From CANHBY01 sp031374415 (lineage in GTDB: Bacteria > Pseudomonadota > Gammaproteobacteria > Burkholderiales > Burkholderiaceae_C), in NCBI GenBank assembly GCA_031374415.1, contig JANMGB010000371.1, positions 1 to 21,503 of the forward strand: DNA of 21,503 bases, given 5' to 3'. Positions 1 through 6,922 of this stretch are shown in pieces. The position numbers and the translations under genes were made by a program. Each line of letters opens with the position of its first letter. The stretch's first letter is position 1. The notes beneath the pieces are model-generated. The model made no database searches. It was not told where the DNA came from and saw only the letters and a program-made list of their open reading frames with translations.

Positions 1-32
1 TCTTGAAGCGATCTGCTTTGTAGCAAATGCTC

Positions 33-52
33 GCAATACCCACTGGTATTGC
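33..52. repeat. Perfect hairpin, 8-bp arms
   Basis: GCAATACC and GGTATTGC are exact inverted copies separated by a 4-base loop (CACT). A second small inverted repeat (GCTGC...GCAGC, 51-72) overlaps its right arm. No T-tract follows on either strand, so a plain intrinsic terminator is not supported. It may be part of a dispersed palindromic element or the end of a transcript from outside the window. Confidence 0.5.
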
Positions 53-190
53 TGCGCTTTGCGCCTTGCAGCTCACTCCAATAGACCATTTTCTGCCCGG
101 CGACGGCTTTGATAACAGGCCCTAGGCGTAAACCGCAGCGATACCCTTTGGCGAGCGCGATTCAATGTGATTTGGGCTGTGATGCCGCCA

Positions 191-257
191 CCCTCTCCCC
201 AACCCTCCCTGAGGGAGAGGGCGTCATTGGCTCCCCCAGGGACAGGGTTGGGGAGGG
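191..257. repeat. Imperfect inverted repeat, C/T-rich arm facing G/A-rich arm
   Basis: The left arm (191-217) and right arm (231-257) are about 27 bases each and are near reverse complements; the shared core reads CCCCAACCCT on one side and AGGGTTGGGG on the other. The left arm also contains a smaller internal hairpin (CTCCC/GGGAG at 205-217). From general knowledge, CCCTCTCCCCAACCCT-type palindromes are dispersed intergenic repeats in many beta- and gammaproteobacteria. The family assignment is by resemblance only. Confidence 0.65.
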
Positions 258-310
258 ATTGGTTCAGGCCCTGGGCTAACGAACCGAGCATGGTCGGCTC
301 GTGGCGAGGG

Positions 311-326
311 CTGTGCTGTGGCACAG
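311..326. promoter_or_regulatory. Candidate LexA (SOS) operator of cho
   Basis: CTGTGCTGTGGCACAG fits the LexA box rule CTGT-N8-ACAG exactly and is a perfect 6-4-6 palindrome. It ends 44 bases before the cho start codon, a normal place for an operator. In E. coli cho is a known LexA-regulated SOS gene, so the position makes sense. The weak point is the core: classical boxes are AT-rich between the half-sites, whereas this one is GCTGTGGC, so binding could be weak. Confidence 0.45.
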
Positions 327-370
327 TGCAGCGTCTCATCTTGAATCCCGCCTGACGCCCAGTCCTCCTC

Positions 371-1228
371 ATGTCCCCCAGACGCAGAATGAAGCCAGGG
401 TTGGGTGACCCGACGCGCTTTGAATATCCCCATCACCTGCGCGCCGCCATTGATGACCTGCCCCCGGCGCCGGGGGTCTATGTGTTCCATGGCGAAGACG
501 GTGATCTGCCCTTGTACATTGGCAAGAGCATCAACCTGCGAACGCGTGTTTTGTCGCATCTGCGTACCGCTCAGGAGGCGCGCATGTTGCGGCAAACCAA
601 GCGCATCAGCTACATCCGAACGACAGGTGAGATTGGCGCGCTGCTGCTGGAAGCCAGCATGATCAAACAACAGCAGCCCCTTTTGAATCAAAAGTTGCGA
701 CGCCAACGTCAGCTCTGTTCTTTCAGCTTGCGCGACGGTCGGCTGACGGTGGTGAACTCTAAGGACGTGAACTTTGCCACCGAGCCCGAGTTGTTCGGTC
801 TATTCAGCAGTCGACATGCGGCGTTGGAAAGTCTGCGTCAATTGGCCGATGACAACCGCCTGTGCTACGGCGCGCTGGGTCTTGAAAAGATTCCAGCCGG
901 AAAGCAGTGCTTCAGAGCCATGCTGCGGCTGTGTGGGGGCGTCTGTCGTGGTGACGAGAGCCTGCCGGCGCACCAAGCGCGATTCGTGTCCAGTCTGCAA
1001 GGGCTCAAAATGGCCTGTTGGCCGTATGCGGGTGCCGTTGGCTTGATCGAGCGGTTTGAGCAAGAGGCTCAGATACACGTGGTCCGAAACTGGTGCTACC
1101 TCGGCAGCGTGACGAACGTCAATGAGGCGTACCGGCTCGACGTGCCAGCAGTAGGTTTTGATGCTGACGGCTATAAAATTCTTTGCAAACCGATTCTGGG
1201 AGCGACGGTGGAGATCGTCGTTCTTTAA
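371..1228 (+). CDS. cho: Excinuclease Cho (UvrC-like GIY-YIG endonuclease)
   Basis: Cho makes the 3' incision beside a DNA lesion during UvrABC-type nucleotide excision repair and can act where UvrC is hindered. The 285-residue product is close to the length of E. coli Cho (about 295). It starts with the GIY-YIG nuclease: GVY at 35-37, LYIGKS at 48-53, the LSHLRT and GEIGALLLEA segments, and the probable metal-binding Glu94. The C-terminal half has the Cho-specific Cys-containing stretch (LCYGALGLE, LRLCGGVC) and ends GFDADGYKILCKP, like the E. coli enzyme. It lacks the UvrB-binding and helix-hairpin-helix parts of full UvrC, which excludes uvrC. No good ribosome site precedes the ATG; M7 is an alternative start. 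A candidate SOS operator lies upstream. Confidence 0.93.
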   Translation: MSPRRRMKPGLGDPTRFEYPHHLRAAIDDLPPAPGVYVFHGEDGDLPLYIGKSINLRTRVLSHLRTAQEARMLRQTKRISYIRTTGEIGALLLEASMIKQQQPLLNQKLRRQRQLCSFSLRDGRLTVVNSKDVNFATEPELFGLFSSRHAALESLRQLADDNRLCYGALGLEKIPAGKQCFRAMLRLCGGVCRGDESLPAHQARFVSSLQGLKMACWPYAGAVGLIERFEQEAQIHVVRNWCYLGSVTNVNEAYRLDVPAVGFDADGYKILCKPILGATVEIVVL

Positions 1229-1230
1229 CC

Positions 1231-1701
1231 TCAAACCAATGCCAAGCGAGCAGCCAACTCTTGGCGCAATTGCTTGCGAGCCAAGGCTTGTTGGAAACGC
1301 CGTTCATCAACCGCATTGTCGGGTTGCAAGGGTGGGACGGGTACGGGGCGACGCTCATCGTCGACAGCCACCATGGTGAAGAAACAGCTGTTCACATGCC
1401 GTTGTTCTTGGGTTCGAATGTTTTCCGCGACCACCTTGATGCCCACCTCCATGCTGGAAGTTCCGGTGTGATTGATGGCCGCTAAAAATGTCACCAATTC
1501 ACCCACGTAAATGGGCTGTCGGAACATCACCTGGTCCACACTGACCGTCACGACGTAACGTGCTGCGTAGCGGCTGGCGCAGGCATAGGCAACCTGGTCC
1601 AGCAGTTTAAGGATGGCGCCGCCATGCACATTGCCGGCGAAGTTTGCCATGTCGGGCGTCATGAGCACCGTCATGCTCAGTTGGTGTGTGTGCAGGGGCA
1701 T
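1231..1701 (-). CDS. Acyl-CoA thioesterase, hotdog fold (YciA/BFIT-like)
   Basis: The product should hydrolyse acyl-CoA thioesters to free acid and CoA in the cytoplasm; chain-length preference cannot be read from sequence. The signature GNVHGGAILKLLDQVAYACA near the N-terminus is the hotdog active-site helix with its conserved Asp. VSVDQVMFRQPIYVGELVTF and the later HVNSCFFTMVAVDD are also typical of this single-domain family. I chose the ATG at 1701 (156 residues, MPLHTHQLSM) because family members usually begin just before HQLSMTVLMTPDMANF. A TTG at 1728 would add nine residues; neither has a clear ribosome site. It converges with cho, the two stop codons being only 2 bp apart, so each transcript must end inside the other gene or run through it. 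It has no obvious link to flagella. Confidence 0.88.
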   Translation of the reverse strand: MPLHTHQLSMTVLMTPDMANFAGNVHGGAILKLLDQVAYACASRYAARYVVTVSVDQVMFRQPIYVGELVTFLAAINHTGTSSMEVGIKVVAENIRTQEQRHVNSCFFTMVAVDDERRPVPVPPLQPDNAVDERRFQQALARKQLRQELAARLALV

Positions 1702-1842
1702 GTCAGCGGAGGCAGGTGGCAGGCCCAATGGCGCATGCCGATGCCGATGGTGGAGGTGGCTGATCTTAGCGGTTCAGCACGGGCAAGAGGCTGCACGCTC
1801 AAGGCAGAAGGGGCCTTGGGGTACGAGTGTTCGGCTGCCTTT

Positions 1843-2244
1843 TCAGACCTGCACGGCCGCGCTTCGCAGCCCGCGTTGACCACTGCCATAGGGCGAGTAG
1901 ACGGCAGGGGGCTCGGATGGAATCAAGACTTCAATGGCGCGATCCAGGGCGGCTGTGGCACGGGCCAGTGACTCGCGCTGGGCCGCCACCTGGCCACTTG
2001 CACGCATCAGCCGTGCTCGCAGGGCAGGGGACAAGGGGCCCGCCTGCGCGGCTTTGGCAAAGTGATCGATGGCCTGCGCCAAGGCGCGGTGCAGGCCTGT
2101 TGCATGGGTGTCGATGGCTAAGGCGTCGCGCGCGTGCAATGCCAGCCCCAGGCTGGCTAGCTCTTGCTCAACTTGGCTCAAGGATTCCTCCAGCGCGGCA
2201 TCGGGCACCAAAGGCACTAACAAGGTGGGCGTAGGCAACTTCAT
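1843..2244 (-). CDS. flgN: Flagellar export chaperone FlgN
   Basis: FlgN binds the hook-filament junction proteins FlgK and FlgL in the cytoplasm and delivers them to the flagellar type III export gate. The 133-residue product is close to the usual 130-150. It is predicted to be almost entirely helical, with heptad-like stretches (ALEESLSQVEQELASLGLALHARD, LRARLMRASGQVAAQRESLARATAALDRAIEVL), as expected for this coiled-coil chaperone family. The family diverges fast and carries no catalytic motif, so position immediately after flgM is a large part of the evidence. The ATG has GAGGGTG as a ribosome site. Its clients FlgK and FlgL are encoded at the far end of the divergent operon. Confidence 0.82.
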   Translation of the reverse strand: MKLPTPTLLVPLVPDAALEESLSQVEQELASLGLALHARDALAIDTHATGLHRALAQAIDHFAKAAQAGPLSPALRARLMRASGQVAAQRESLARATAALDRAIEVLIPSEPPAVYSPYGSGQRGLRSAAVQV

Positions 2245-2305
2245 GATGCACCCTCAATGACTGCTGGAACGGGCGTTGTGCTCGAAAATCGGCTGTGCTA
2301 ACAGA

Positions 2306-2333
2306 TTGCTGCTTGCTGCTTGCTGCTTACTGC
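2306..2333. repeat. 7-bp tandem repeat across the flgM stop codon
   Basis: Read on the flgM strand, GCAGTAA is followed by three exact copies of GCAGCAA. The first, imperfect copy contains the TAA that ends flgM; a single C-to-T difference from the others creates that stop. Before it come CAG codons encoding the QQQ terminus of FlgM. Short perfect tandem repeats like this are prone to slipped-strand changes in copy number. Confidence 0.75.
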
Positions 2334-2677
2334 TGCTGGGTGCTCGCCAAGAGCTCTGTGGCATTGGCGATCAGCTTGTCAGCAATCACCTCAGCGTTGA
2401 CCTTGTACGAGCCATCGGCCAAAGACTGTGTGATGCGCGACACCTTCTCGGTGTTGAAGTCGGCCGTGGCCTCATTCAGACCGTCCATGAGGGTCGAGGC
2501 AGCGCTGGACAGGGCCACGGTGGCACTGGCCTCCCCAGTGATGACCTGGGCTGCCGGGCTGCCTTGTGCTTTGCCCGTTTCTGCCGGAGTAGCACGAGCG
2601 GCTCCATTGGTGCCCGTCGTACCGCCGGTGCCGTTGGTATTGGGGACAGGGGTGTCGCCCGGAGGTCCGATTTTCAT
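2327..2677 (-). CDS. flgM: Anti-sigma-28 factor FlgM
   Basis: FlgM holds sigma-28 (FliA) inactive in the cytoplasm until the hook-basal body is complete, then is exported through the flagellum, releasing late gene expression. The start is the ATG at 2677, giving MKIGPP and 116 residues, with TTTGGAGAAC as a good ribosome site; a TTG four codons earlier lies inside that site and is unlikely. The first half is rich in Gly, Thr, Ala and Pro and looks disordered, as in known FlgM. The second half carries the sigma-binding helices (SSAASTLMDGL, NTEKVSRITQSLADGSYKVNAEVIADKLIANATELL). The YKVNAEVIADKLI stretch is the most recognisable part. At 116 residues it is slightly longer than the E. coli protein (97). 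It has its own sigma-28 promoter and is followed by flgN. Confidence 0.93.
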   Translation of the reverse strand: MKIGPPGDTPVPNTNGTGGTTGTNGAARATPAETGKAQGSPAAQVITGEASATVALSSAASTLMDGLNEATADFNTEKVSRITQSLADGSYKVNAEVIADKLIANATELLASTQQQ

Positions 2678-2725
2678 GATGTTCTCCAAAGGGAGCGGTC
2701 GCCCGATCCATTCAACATAAGAGTG

Positions 2726-2752
2726 ATTTCGGCCATTGCCGGCGCAACTTTA
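2726..2752 (-). promoter_or_regulatory. Sigma-28 (FliA) promoter of flgM
   Basis: On the minus strand TAAAGTTG, an 11-base spacer and GCCGAAAT match the flagellar sigma-28 consensus TAAAGTTT-N11-GCCGATAA at 7 of 8 and 6 of 8 positions with exact spacing. Transcription would begin near 2719, about 40 bases ahead of the flgM ATG. In enteric bacteria flgM likewise has a late, FliA-dependent promoter besides read-through from flgA, which gives feedback control of FliA. Confidence 0.8.
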
Positions 2753-2890
2753 GACAATTTAACGGCAATGATTGGGGTGTAAGTGTGCAATTGCTCACGG
2801 TCGCTGTGCCAAGAGGCGGCCAGCGCCAGCTTCGCATGAACAGGACAACCCGGCAAGCCCCCACCGTTCGGAGCTCGGCAAGATGCCTGC

Positions 2891-3757
2891 TTACAGGTCG
2901 AGGGACAATTGCCGCTCAGCGACGGCCGTGCCGCTGACAATCCGGCCCGCTTCGGTGCGTACCTTGGCCGGCTGACCCTCGATGCCGGGCGTCAAGGCCT
3001 GACCTTGCCCGGCCACGGCAAACCCCTCGCCGGAGGCGAGCACCCGAACCGTGTCGCCCGCGGCAAACCACTGCCGGGGCTTCAAGTGAGACTGCCGAAT
3101 GCTTTGTCCGGCCGCCACGGAGCGTGCCGCGATACGTCCCTCTAAGGCTTGCGCATCGAGAAGGGGAGCGGAGACCTCAGCCACGAGATCGATGTCTCCC
3201 ATGGCTGCATCTTGCACGTTGAGCATTGCGCCAGCCTGAATCGCATGGAGTGCGACCAAGCCACGGCCCAACACCTGAATCTGCACTGGCAACGAGATGC
3301 GCCACGCTGTGGGTCCGTCCGTGCAACGCAATCCAACGCGTGACGAGCCGCCCAGTTTGGATCCCGACGGCATGTACGGCTCGATGTGCGCACAAGGGGC
3401 CAAACGCAAACGTGAATCGATCGCGCCGACCTCGACCTGCACACGCGGTGTGACGTTGTTGGCAGTGTTGGCGCGCATCACCGGATGTGTCTGCATGGCC
3501 AGCGTGACATAAGCACGAACGCGCTCTTGAAGCGCGGGGCTCAGCGGTTCAGCGCGGGTGTCTTGAGGCGCCAAGAGCAGTGCCGCTGCGAGTGCACCAC
3601 ACCAGATTAAAGCAAGCTGACTCAGGCCCCGCAAGAAGCGATGTAGAAAACCTGAAAAGTCCCTGTGAGGCGCATCAATGCTGGGACTGCGTGATTCTGG
3701 TGGCGTACGTACAGAGGCGATGGTCGACTCACGAAATTGCTTGACAGGTAAGTCCAT
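2891..3757 (-). CDS. flgA: Flagellar P-ring assembly chaperone FlgA
   Basis: FlgA is a periplasmic chaperone needed for FlgI to assemble into the P-ring around the rod. The 288-residue product has a hydrophobic segment (LALIWCGALAAALLLA, about residues 47-62) followed by DTRAEP, a plausible signal-peptidase site. A mature part with an SAF-like region (LHAIQAGAMLNVQDAAMGDIDL) follows, then the FlgA C-terminal domain (AGDTVRVLASGEGFAVAGQGQALTPG, ending TGTAV-like). The ATG at 3757 has a good ribosome site (GAGGTG), but it puts about 45 residues before the hydrophobic segment, unusually long for a signal peptide; no better internal start is visible. It is transcribed away from flgB across a shared 183-bp region, with flgM next downstream. 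Confidence 0.92.
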   Translation of the reverse strand: MDLPVKQFRESTIASVRTPPESRSPSIDAPHRDFSGFLHRFLRGLSQLALIWCGALAAALLLAPQDTRAEPLSPALQERVRAYVTLAMQTHPVMRANTANNVTPRVQVEVGAIDSRLRLAPCAHIEPYMPSGSKLGGSSRVGLRCTDGPTAWRISLPVQIQVLGRGLVALHAIQAGAMLNVQDAAMGDIDLVAEVSAPLLDAQALEGRIAARSVAAGQSIRQSHLKPRQWFAAGDTVRVLASGEGFAVAGQGQALTPGIEGQPAKVRTEAGRIVSGTAVAERQLSLDL

Positions 3758-3940
3758 GGCGGCACCTCGGCATGCATGCGTTGGATCTCACTGTAGGTTC
3801 GTCAAAGACCCGCTTGGGCTGCGAATTGCCCGGTCATTGTCTTGCTATTTCGGCTCATGTTTGGCGGGCGCTTGCGCACAATGGGCCATGCCTTCCAAAA
3901 GGTTTTCAAGGGGGTCTGAGGCGAGAGCCTCGGGTACAAG
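3758..3940. promoter_or_regulatory. Divergent flgA/flgB control region
   Basis: These 183 bases separate the two diverging flagellar operons and must hold the early or middle promoters for both. In Burkholderiales such promoters are usually activated by FlhDC with sigma-70, whose sites are too degenerate to place by eye. I found no good sigma-28 match. A sigma-54-like pair near 3862-3876 has the wrong spacing. The ribosome site for flgB is weak (GAGAG/CGGG region). Confidence 0.5.
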
Positions 3941-4348
3941 ATGTTGAACAAGCTGAACCAATCAGTGGACTTTCAAGGCCAAGCTCTGGTCTTGCGATCA
4001 GAGCGTCAGAAGCTGTTGGCGAGCAACATTGCCAATGCCGACACACCGGGCTATGTGGCCCGTGACATGAACTTCTCTCAAGCCTTGGCTCAAGCCACAG
4101 GCCAGCTGAAAACCGCGGCCAGCGTGGCGGTGAGCGCACCGGGGCATATCGGTGGCAACAACACAGCAACGGCGGTTTCATCGCATCTGACCTATGCCGC
4201 GCCGAGCCAAACCAACCTCGACCGCAATACCGTTGACATGGATCGCGAGCGGGCCAACTTCGCAGACAACTCTGTCAAGTACGAAGCCAGTTTGCGCTTC
4301 ATCAATTCAAACGTACGCACGATGCTTGAGGCCATCAAGGGCCAATAA
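3941..4348 (+). CDS. flgB: Flagellar proximal rod protein FlgB
   Basis: FlgB forms the part of the rod nearest the MS ring and export apparatus and is secreted by the flagellar type III system without a cleaved signal. The 135-residue length is typical. Residues 27-38 carry the shared rod/hook N-terminal signature ASNIANADTPGY, and the C-terminal helix (DRERANFADNSVKYEASLRFINSNVRTMLEAIKGQ) is the matching coiled-coil end that packs with the N-terminal helix in the polymer. It is the first gene of the rightward operon, 36 bases before flgC. Confidence 0.96.
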   Translation: MLNKLNQSVDFQGQALVLRSERQKLLASNIANADTPGYVARDMNFSQALAQATGQLKTAASVAVSAPGHIGGNNTATAVSSHLTYAAPSQTNLDRNTVDMDRERANFADNSVKYEASLRFINSNVRTMLEAIKGQ

Positions 4349-4384
4349 GCACGCACTCGTCGCCAACCACACGGAGTACGCATC

Positions 4385-4822
4385 ATGTCCATGTTGAGCA
4401 TCTTCAACGTCTCGGGTAGTGCCATCAGTGCGCAAAGCCAACGCCTCAATGTGGTGGCCTCCAACCTGGCCAATGCGGACACCGTGGCAGGCCCGGACGG
4501 CAGTGCTTACAAGGCACGCCAGCTCACCTTTCAAACCCAGATGATGGGCCCGCAGGGTCGTGGCGCTATCGGAGCGCCTGATGCAATCGCTGCGGGGGTC
4601 ACCGTGAGCAACATCAGCGAGGACCAAAGCCCGGGACGCCGCCTCTACGACCCCAAGCATCCGCAGTCTGATGGTGAGGGCTATGTCACCTACAGCAATG
4701 TGAATGCGGTGGAGGAGATGGTCAACATCATCTCGGCCTCGCGCTCATACCAAAACAACGTCGAAGTGATGAACACCGCCAAGACCTTGTTGCTCAAGAC
4801 CTTGCAAATGGGCGGCTCTTGA
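4385..4822 (+). CDS. flgC: Flagellar proximal rod protein FlgC
   Basis: FlgC polymerises with FlgB and FlgF to make the proximal rod in the periplasm. The product has 145 residues (E. coli about 134). The N-terminal signature VVASNLANADTVAG lies around residues 23-36. The C-terminal stretch VNAVEEMVNIISASRSYQNN and the following MNTAKTLLLKTLQMG are diagnostic of FlgC. ACGGAGT before the ATG is a fair ribosome site. It sits between flgB and flgD with short gaps, consistent with one transcript. Confidence 0.97.
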   Translation: MSMLSIFNVSGSAISAQSQRLNVVASNLANADTVAGPDGSAYKARQLTFQTQMMGPQGRGAIGAPDAIAAGVTVSNISEDQSPGRRLYDPKHPQSDGEGYVTYSNVNAVEEMVNIISASRSYQNNVEVMNTAKTLLLKTLQMGGS

Positions 4823-4846
4823 ACGCCACGTTGATTGGAGAATGAA

Positions 4847-5527
4847 ATGGCCACTTCCTCTGTTACCTCGCCGCTTTCGGGTCTGCCGGCCAGTGCGACC
4901 ACGGGCACGACGCCCCCGGCAGCACCCCTTGAAGATGCCAATGCTTCGGCAGACCGCTTCTTGAAGTTGCTGGTGGCGCAGATGCAAAACCAAGACCCAC
5001 TCAACCCCACGGACAACGCGCAGGTCACGAGCCAGATGGCCCAGATCAATACCGTCAATGGCATTGAGAAAGTCAACACCGCCTTGCAAGGTCTGTCCAC
5101 CCAGTTCATGCAGCTGCAGGTGATGCAGGGCACGGGCCTGGTCGGCCGGGATGTCGTTGTGCCTGGCGATCATGTGGCCGTGGCGGATGGCGTGGGGCGC
5201 GGCGCCTTTGAGCTGGGCGGCGCGGCCAACACCGTCAAGATCGACGTCAAGACCACCAACGGTCAGTTGCTCGGCTCCATGGAGCTGGGCGCGCGAAAGA
5301 GCGGCGTGCACAACTTCGAGTGGGACGCCAGTGAGCTGGCGGCCCAAGGCATTGACCCGAAGTCGCTGCGCTTCAAGGTCACGGCCACCACGGGCGGGGT
5401 CAGCAGCCAGGCCACACCGCTGATGCTGGACCGCGTCAACTCGATCAGCACCAGCGGCAAGGCATTGAACCTCGACCTCGATATTTCGGGGGCGGTGCCC
5501 TACAACACCGTGAAAGCTTTCAACTGA
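4847..5527 (+). CDS. flgD: Hook cap protein FlgD
   Basis: FlgD forms the scaffold at the tip of the growing hook that guides FlgE into place and is discarded when the hook is finished. The best start is the ATG at 4847, preceded by TTGGAG; a TTG at 4835 is part of that ribosome site. This gives 226 residues. The conserved N-terminal region DRFLKLLVAQMQNQDPLNPTDNAQVTSQMAQINTVNGIEKVN (about 35-75) is the FlgD signature. The rest forms the cap domains: a Tudor-like start (LVGRDVVVPGD) and an Ig-like FLGD domain (VHNFEWDASELAAQG). The N-terminal Ser/Thr/Ala/Pro-rich stretch is the likely secretion region. Confidence 0.96.
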   Translation: MATSSVTSPLSGLPASATTGTTPPAAPLEDANASADRFLKLLVAQMQNQDPLNPTDNAQVTSQMAQINTVNGIEKVNTALQGLSTQFMQLQVMQGTGLVGRDVVVPGDHVAVADGVGRGAFELGGAANTVKIDVKTTNGQLLGSMELGARKSGVHNFEWDASELAAQGIDPKSLRFKVTATTGGVSSQATPLMLDRVNSISTSGKALNLDLDISGAVPYNTVKAFN

Positions 5528-5604
5528 CCCGTGTGCGGTCAACGCTCTTTGGCTCCACTGTTTGTTCCAACGTTCGTCTTCTTCCCCATCAGTAGAGGTG
5601 CATC

Positions 5605-6879
5605 ATGAGTTTCCAACAAGGTCTATCCGGTTTGAACGCCACTGCCAAGAACCTTCAGGTGATTGGCAACAACGTGGCCAACTCCAACACCTATGGGGCC
5701 AAGTCCTCCCGGGCTGAATTTTCTGACCTCTACGCCACGGCCCTCAACGGCTCCGGGGTCAACAACACGGGTATCGGTGTGATGCTGGGCGCGGTCTCCC
5801 AACAGTTCACCCAAGGCAATACGGTGACGACCGAGAACCCGATGGACTTGGCTCTCAACGGCAGTGGTTTCTTTCAGGTATCGAACGGCAACGGTCCCGT
5901 CAGTTACACGCGCAACGGCCAGTTCAAGGTGGACCGTGAGGGGTTCATCATCAACAACAACAAGGAAAAGCTGATGGGCTATCTGGCCGACGGCGCGGGC
6001 ACCATCCAGCCGGGTCAAGCCGTTGCGTTGCAGATGCCCACAGTGGGCATCACCCCCGCTGCCACCGACCGCATCCGCATTGATGTGAACATGGACGCGC
6101 GCGACGCGGTGACCGCCCCTGCCGCTGCCGCCGTGCCGCAAATCGACTTGCTGGATGCGACCACCTACAACAACGCCACCTCGGTCTCGGTCTATGACGT
6201 CAAAGGGCAGGACGTGTCTTTGGTGTACTTTTTTCAGAAGGCGGCCACCGATCAATGGAACGTCTACATCACGGCCAACGGGACGCCCGTGGTCGATGAT
6301 GGCGCGGGCAATCCCTTGCCATCGACCACCATCACATTCCCTGCAGACGGCACGTCTCCCACCTTGCCTGCCGGTGGCTTGGTCACGATCAACATTCCAA
6401 GCACAACAAACTCGGTGGGTGCCGTGACCGAGCCCATTACCGGCATCACGCTGAACCTCTCGGGGGCGACGCAATTTGGTTCGAATTTTGCGGTCACTGA
6501 CTTGTCGCAAAATGGTTATTCAGCAGGCCAGCTCAACGGTATTCAGTTTGAGTCGAATGGCGTCATCACGGCGCGCTATTCCAACGGTCAGTTCCAAGCG
6601 GCTGGACAGGTGGAAATCGCCACCTTCCGAAACCCCCAAGGCTTGCAGTCTCAAGGCGGCAACACCTGGGGTCGGACCTTCGCATCCGGCGACCCCATCG
6701 TGGGCACGCCGGGTGATGGCAACCTGGGCAACCTGTTGTCGGGCGCCCTGGAGGCCTCGAACGTCGACTTGACGGCGGAGCTGGTCAACATGATCACGGC
6801 GCAGCGCACCTACCAAGCCAACGCGCAAACCATCAAAACGCAGGATCAGGTTTTGCAAACCCTGGTGAACTTGCGCTAA
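5605..6879 (+). CDS. flgE: Flagellar hook protein FlgE
   Basis: FlgE builds the curved universal joint between rod and filament. The 424-residue length is in the usual range. The N-terminus (GLSGLNATAKNLQVIGNNVANSNTYGAKSSRAEF) carries the rod/hook signature and Tyr-Gly-Ala-Lys turn. The FlgE/F/G-type hinge (QGNTVTTENPMDLALNGSGFFQV) follows around residues 73-95. A variable, Ala/Thr/Pro-rich D2 insertion lies in the middle. The C-terminus (GALEASNVDLTAELVNMITAQRTYQANAQTIKTQDQVLQTLVNLR) is the classic hook end. AGAGGTG is the ribosome site. The 77-bp gap after flgD is the largest between flgB and flgJ, but I see no promoter in it. Confidence 0.98.
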   Translation: MSFQQGLSGLNATAKNLQVIGNNVANSNTYGAKSSRAEFSDLYATALNGSGVNNTGIGVMLGAVSQQFTQGNTVTTENPMDLALNGSGFFQVSNGNGPVSYTRNGQFKVDREGFIINNNKEKLMGYLADGAGTIQPGQAVALQMPTVGITPAATDRIRIDVNMDARDAVTAPAAAAVPQIDLLDATTYNNATSVSVYDVKGQDVSLVYFFQKAATDQWNVYITANGTPVVDDGAGNPLPSTTITFPADGTSPTLPAGGLVTINIPSTTNSVGAVTEPITGITLNLSGATQFGSNFAVTDLSQNGYSAGQLNGIQFESNGVITARYSNGQFQAAGQVEIATFRNPQGLQSQGGNTWGRTFASGDPIVGTPGDGNLGNLLSGALEASNVDLTAELVNMITAQRTYQANAQTIKTQDQVLQTLVNLR

Positions 6880-6922
6880 GTCACTGAGTGGTTGATATCC
6901 GTTTGAGCTCAAGGGAGTCGCT

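Larger units (their letters stand above)
1..370. other. Non-coding region with palindromic repeats upstream of cho
   Basis: I see no convincing gene here. Open frames on either strand are short, cross the palindromic repeats and resemble no protein I recognise. The stretch holds a short hairpin near its left edge (33-52), a larger GC-rich inverted repeat (191-257) and a LexA-like operator (311-326) next to the cho start. Repeats of this kind are typical of intergenic DNA in betaproteobacteria. The end of an upstream gene lying outside the window cannot be excluded for the first 100 bases. Confidence 0.6.

Noticed and set aside
73..372. 99-codon minus-strand frame upstream of cho
   Set aside because: It spans the palindromic repeat and LexA-like box, has an Arg-rich composition and shows no recognisable domain.
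826..855. GCCGATGA with upstream AAAG inside cho, resembling a sigma-28 promoter
   Set aside because: The spacing does not fit and it lies within a coding sequence with no gene to serve.
1800..1845. Possible terminator AAGGCAG...CTGCCTTTT near the end of flgN
   Set aside because: The loop is about 30 bases and the T-run is on the strand opposite to flgN, so it would not end the flgN transcript.
3800..3830. Sigma-28-like promoter before flgB (TCAA...GCGAATTG)
   Set aside because: Only about half the -10 positions match and flgB is an early or middle gene, so chance is the better explanation.
3862..3876. Sigma-54-like promoter before flgB (TGGC...TTGC)
   Set aside because: Only 9 bases separate the GG and GC elements, whereas sigma-54 promoters need 10 with little tolerance.
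4745..5542. Minus-strand frame of 265 codons opposite flgD; a similar one opposite flgE (5623-6510)
   Set aside because: Both are antisense to well-recognised genes, lack family motifs and have shadow-type composition.
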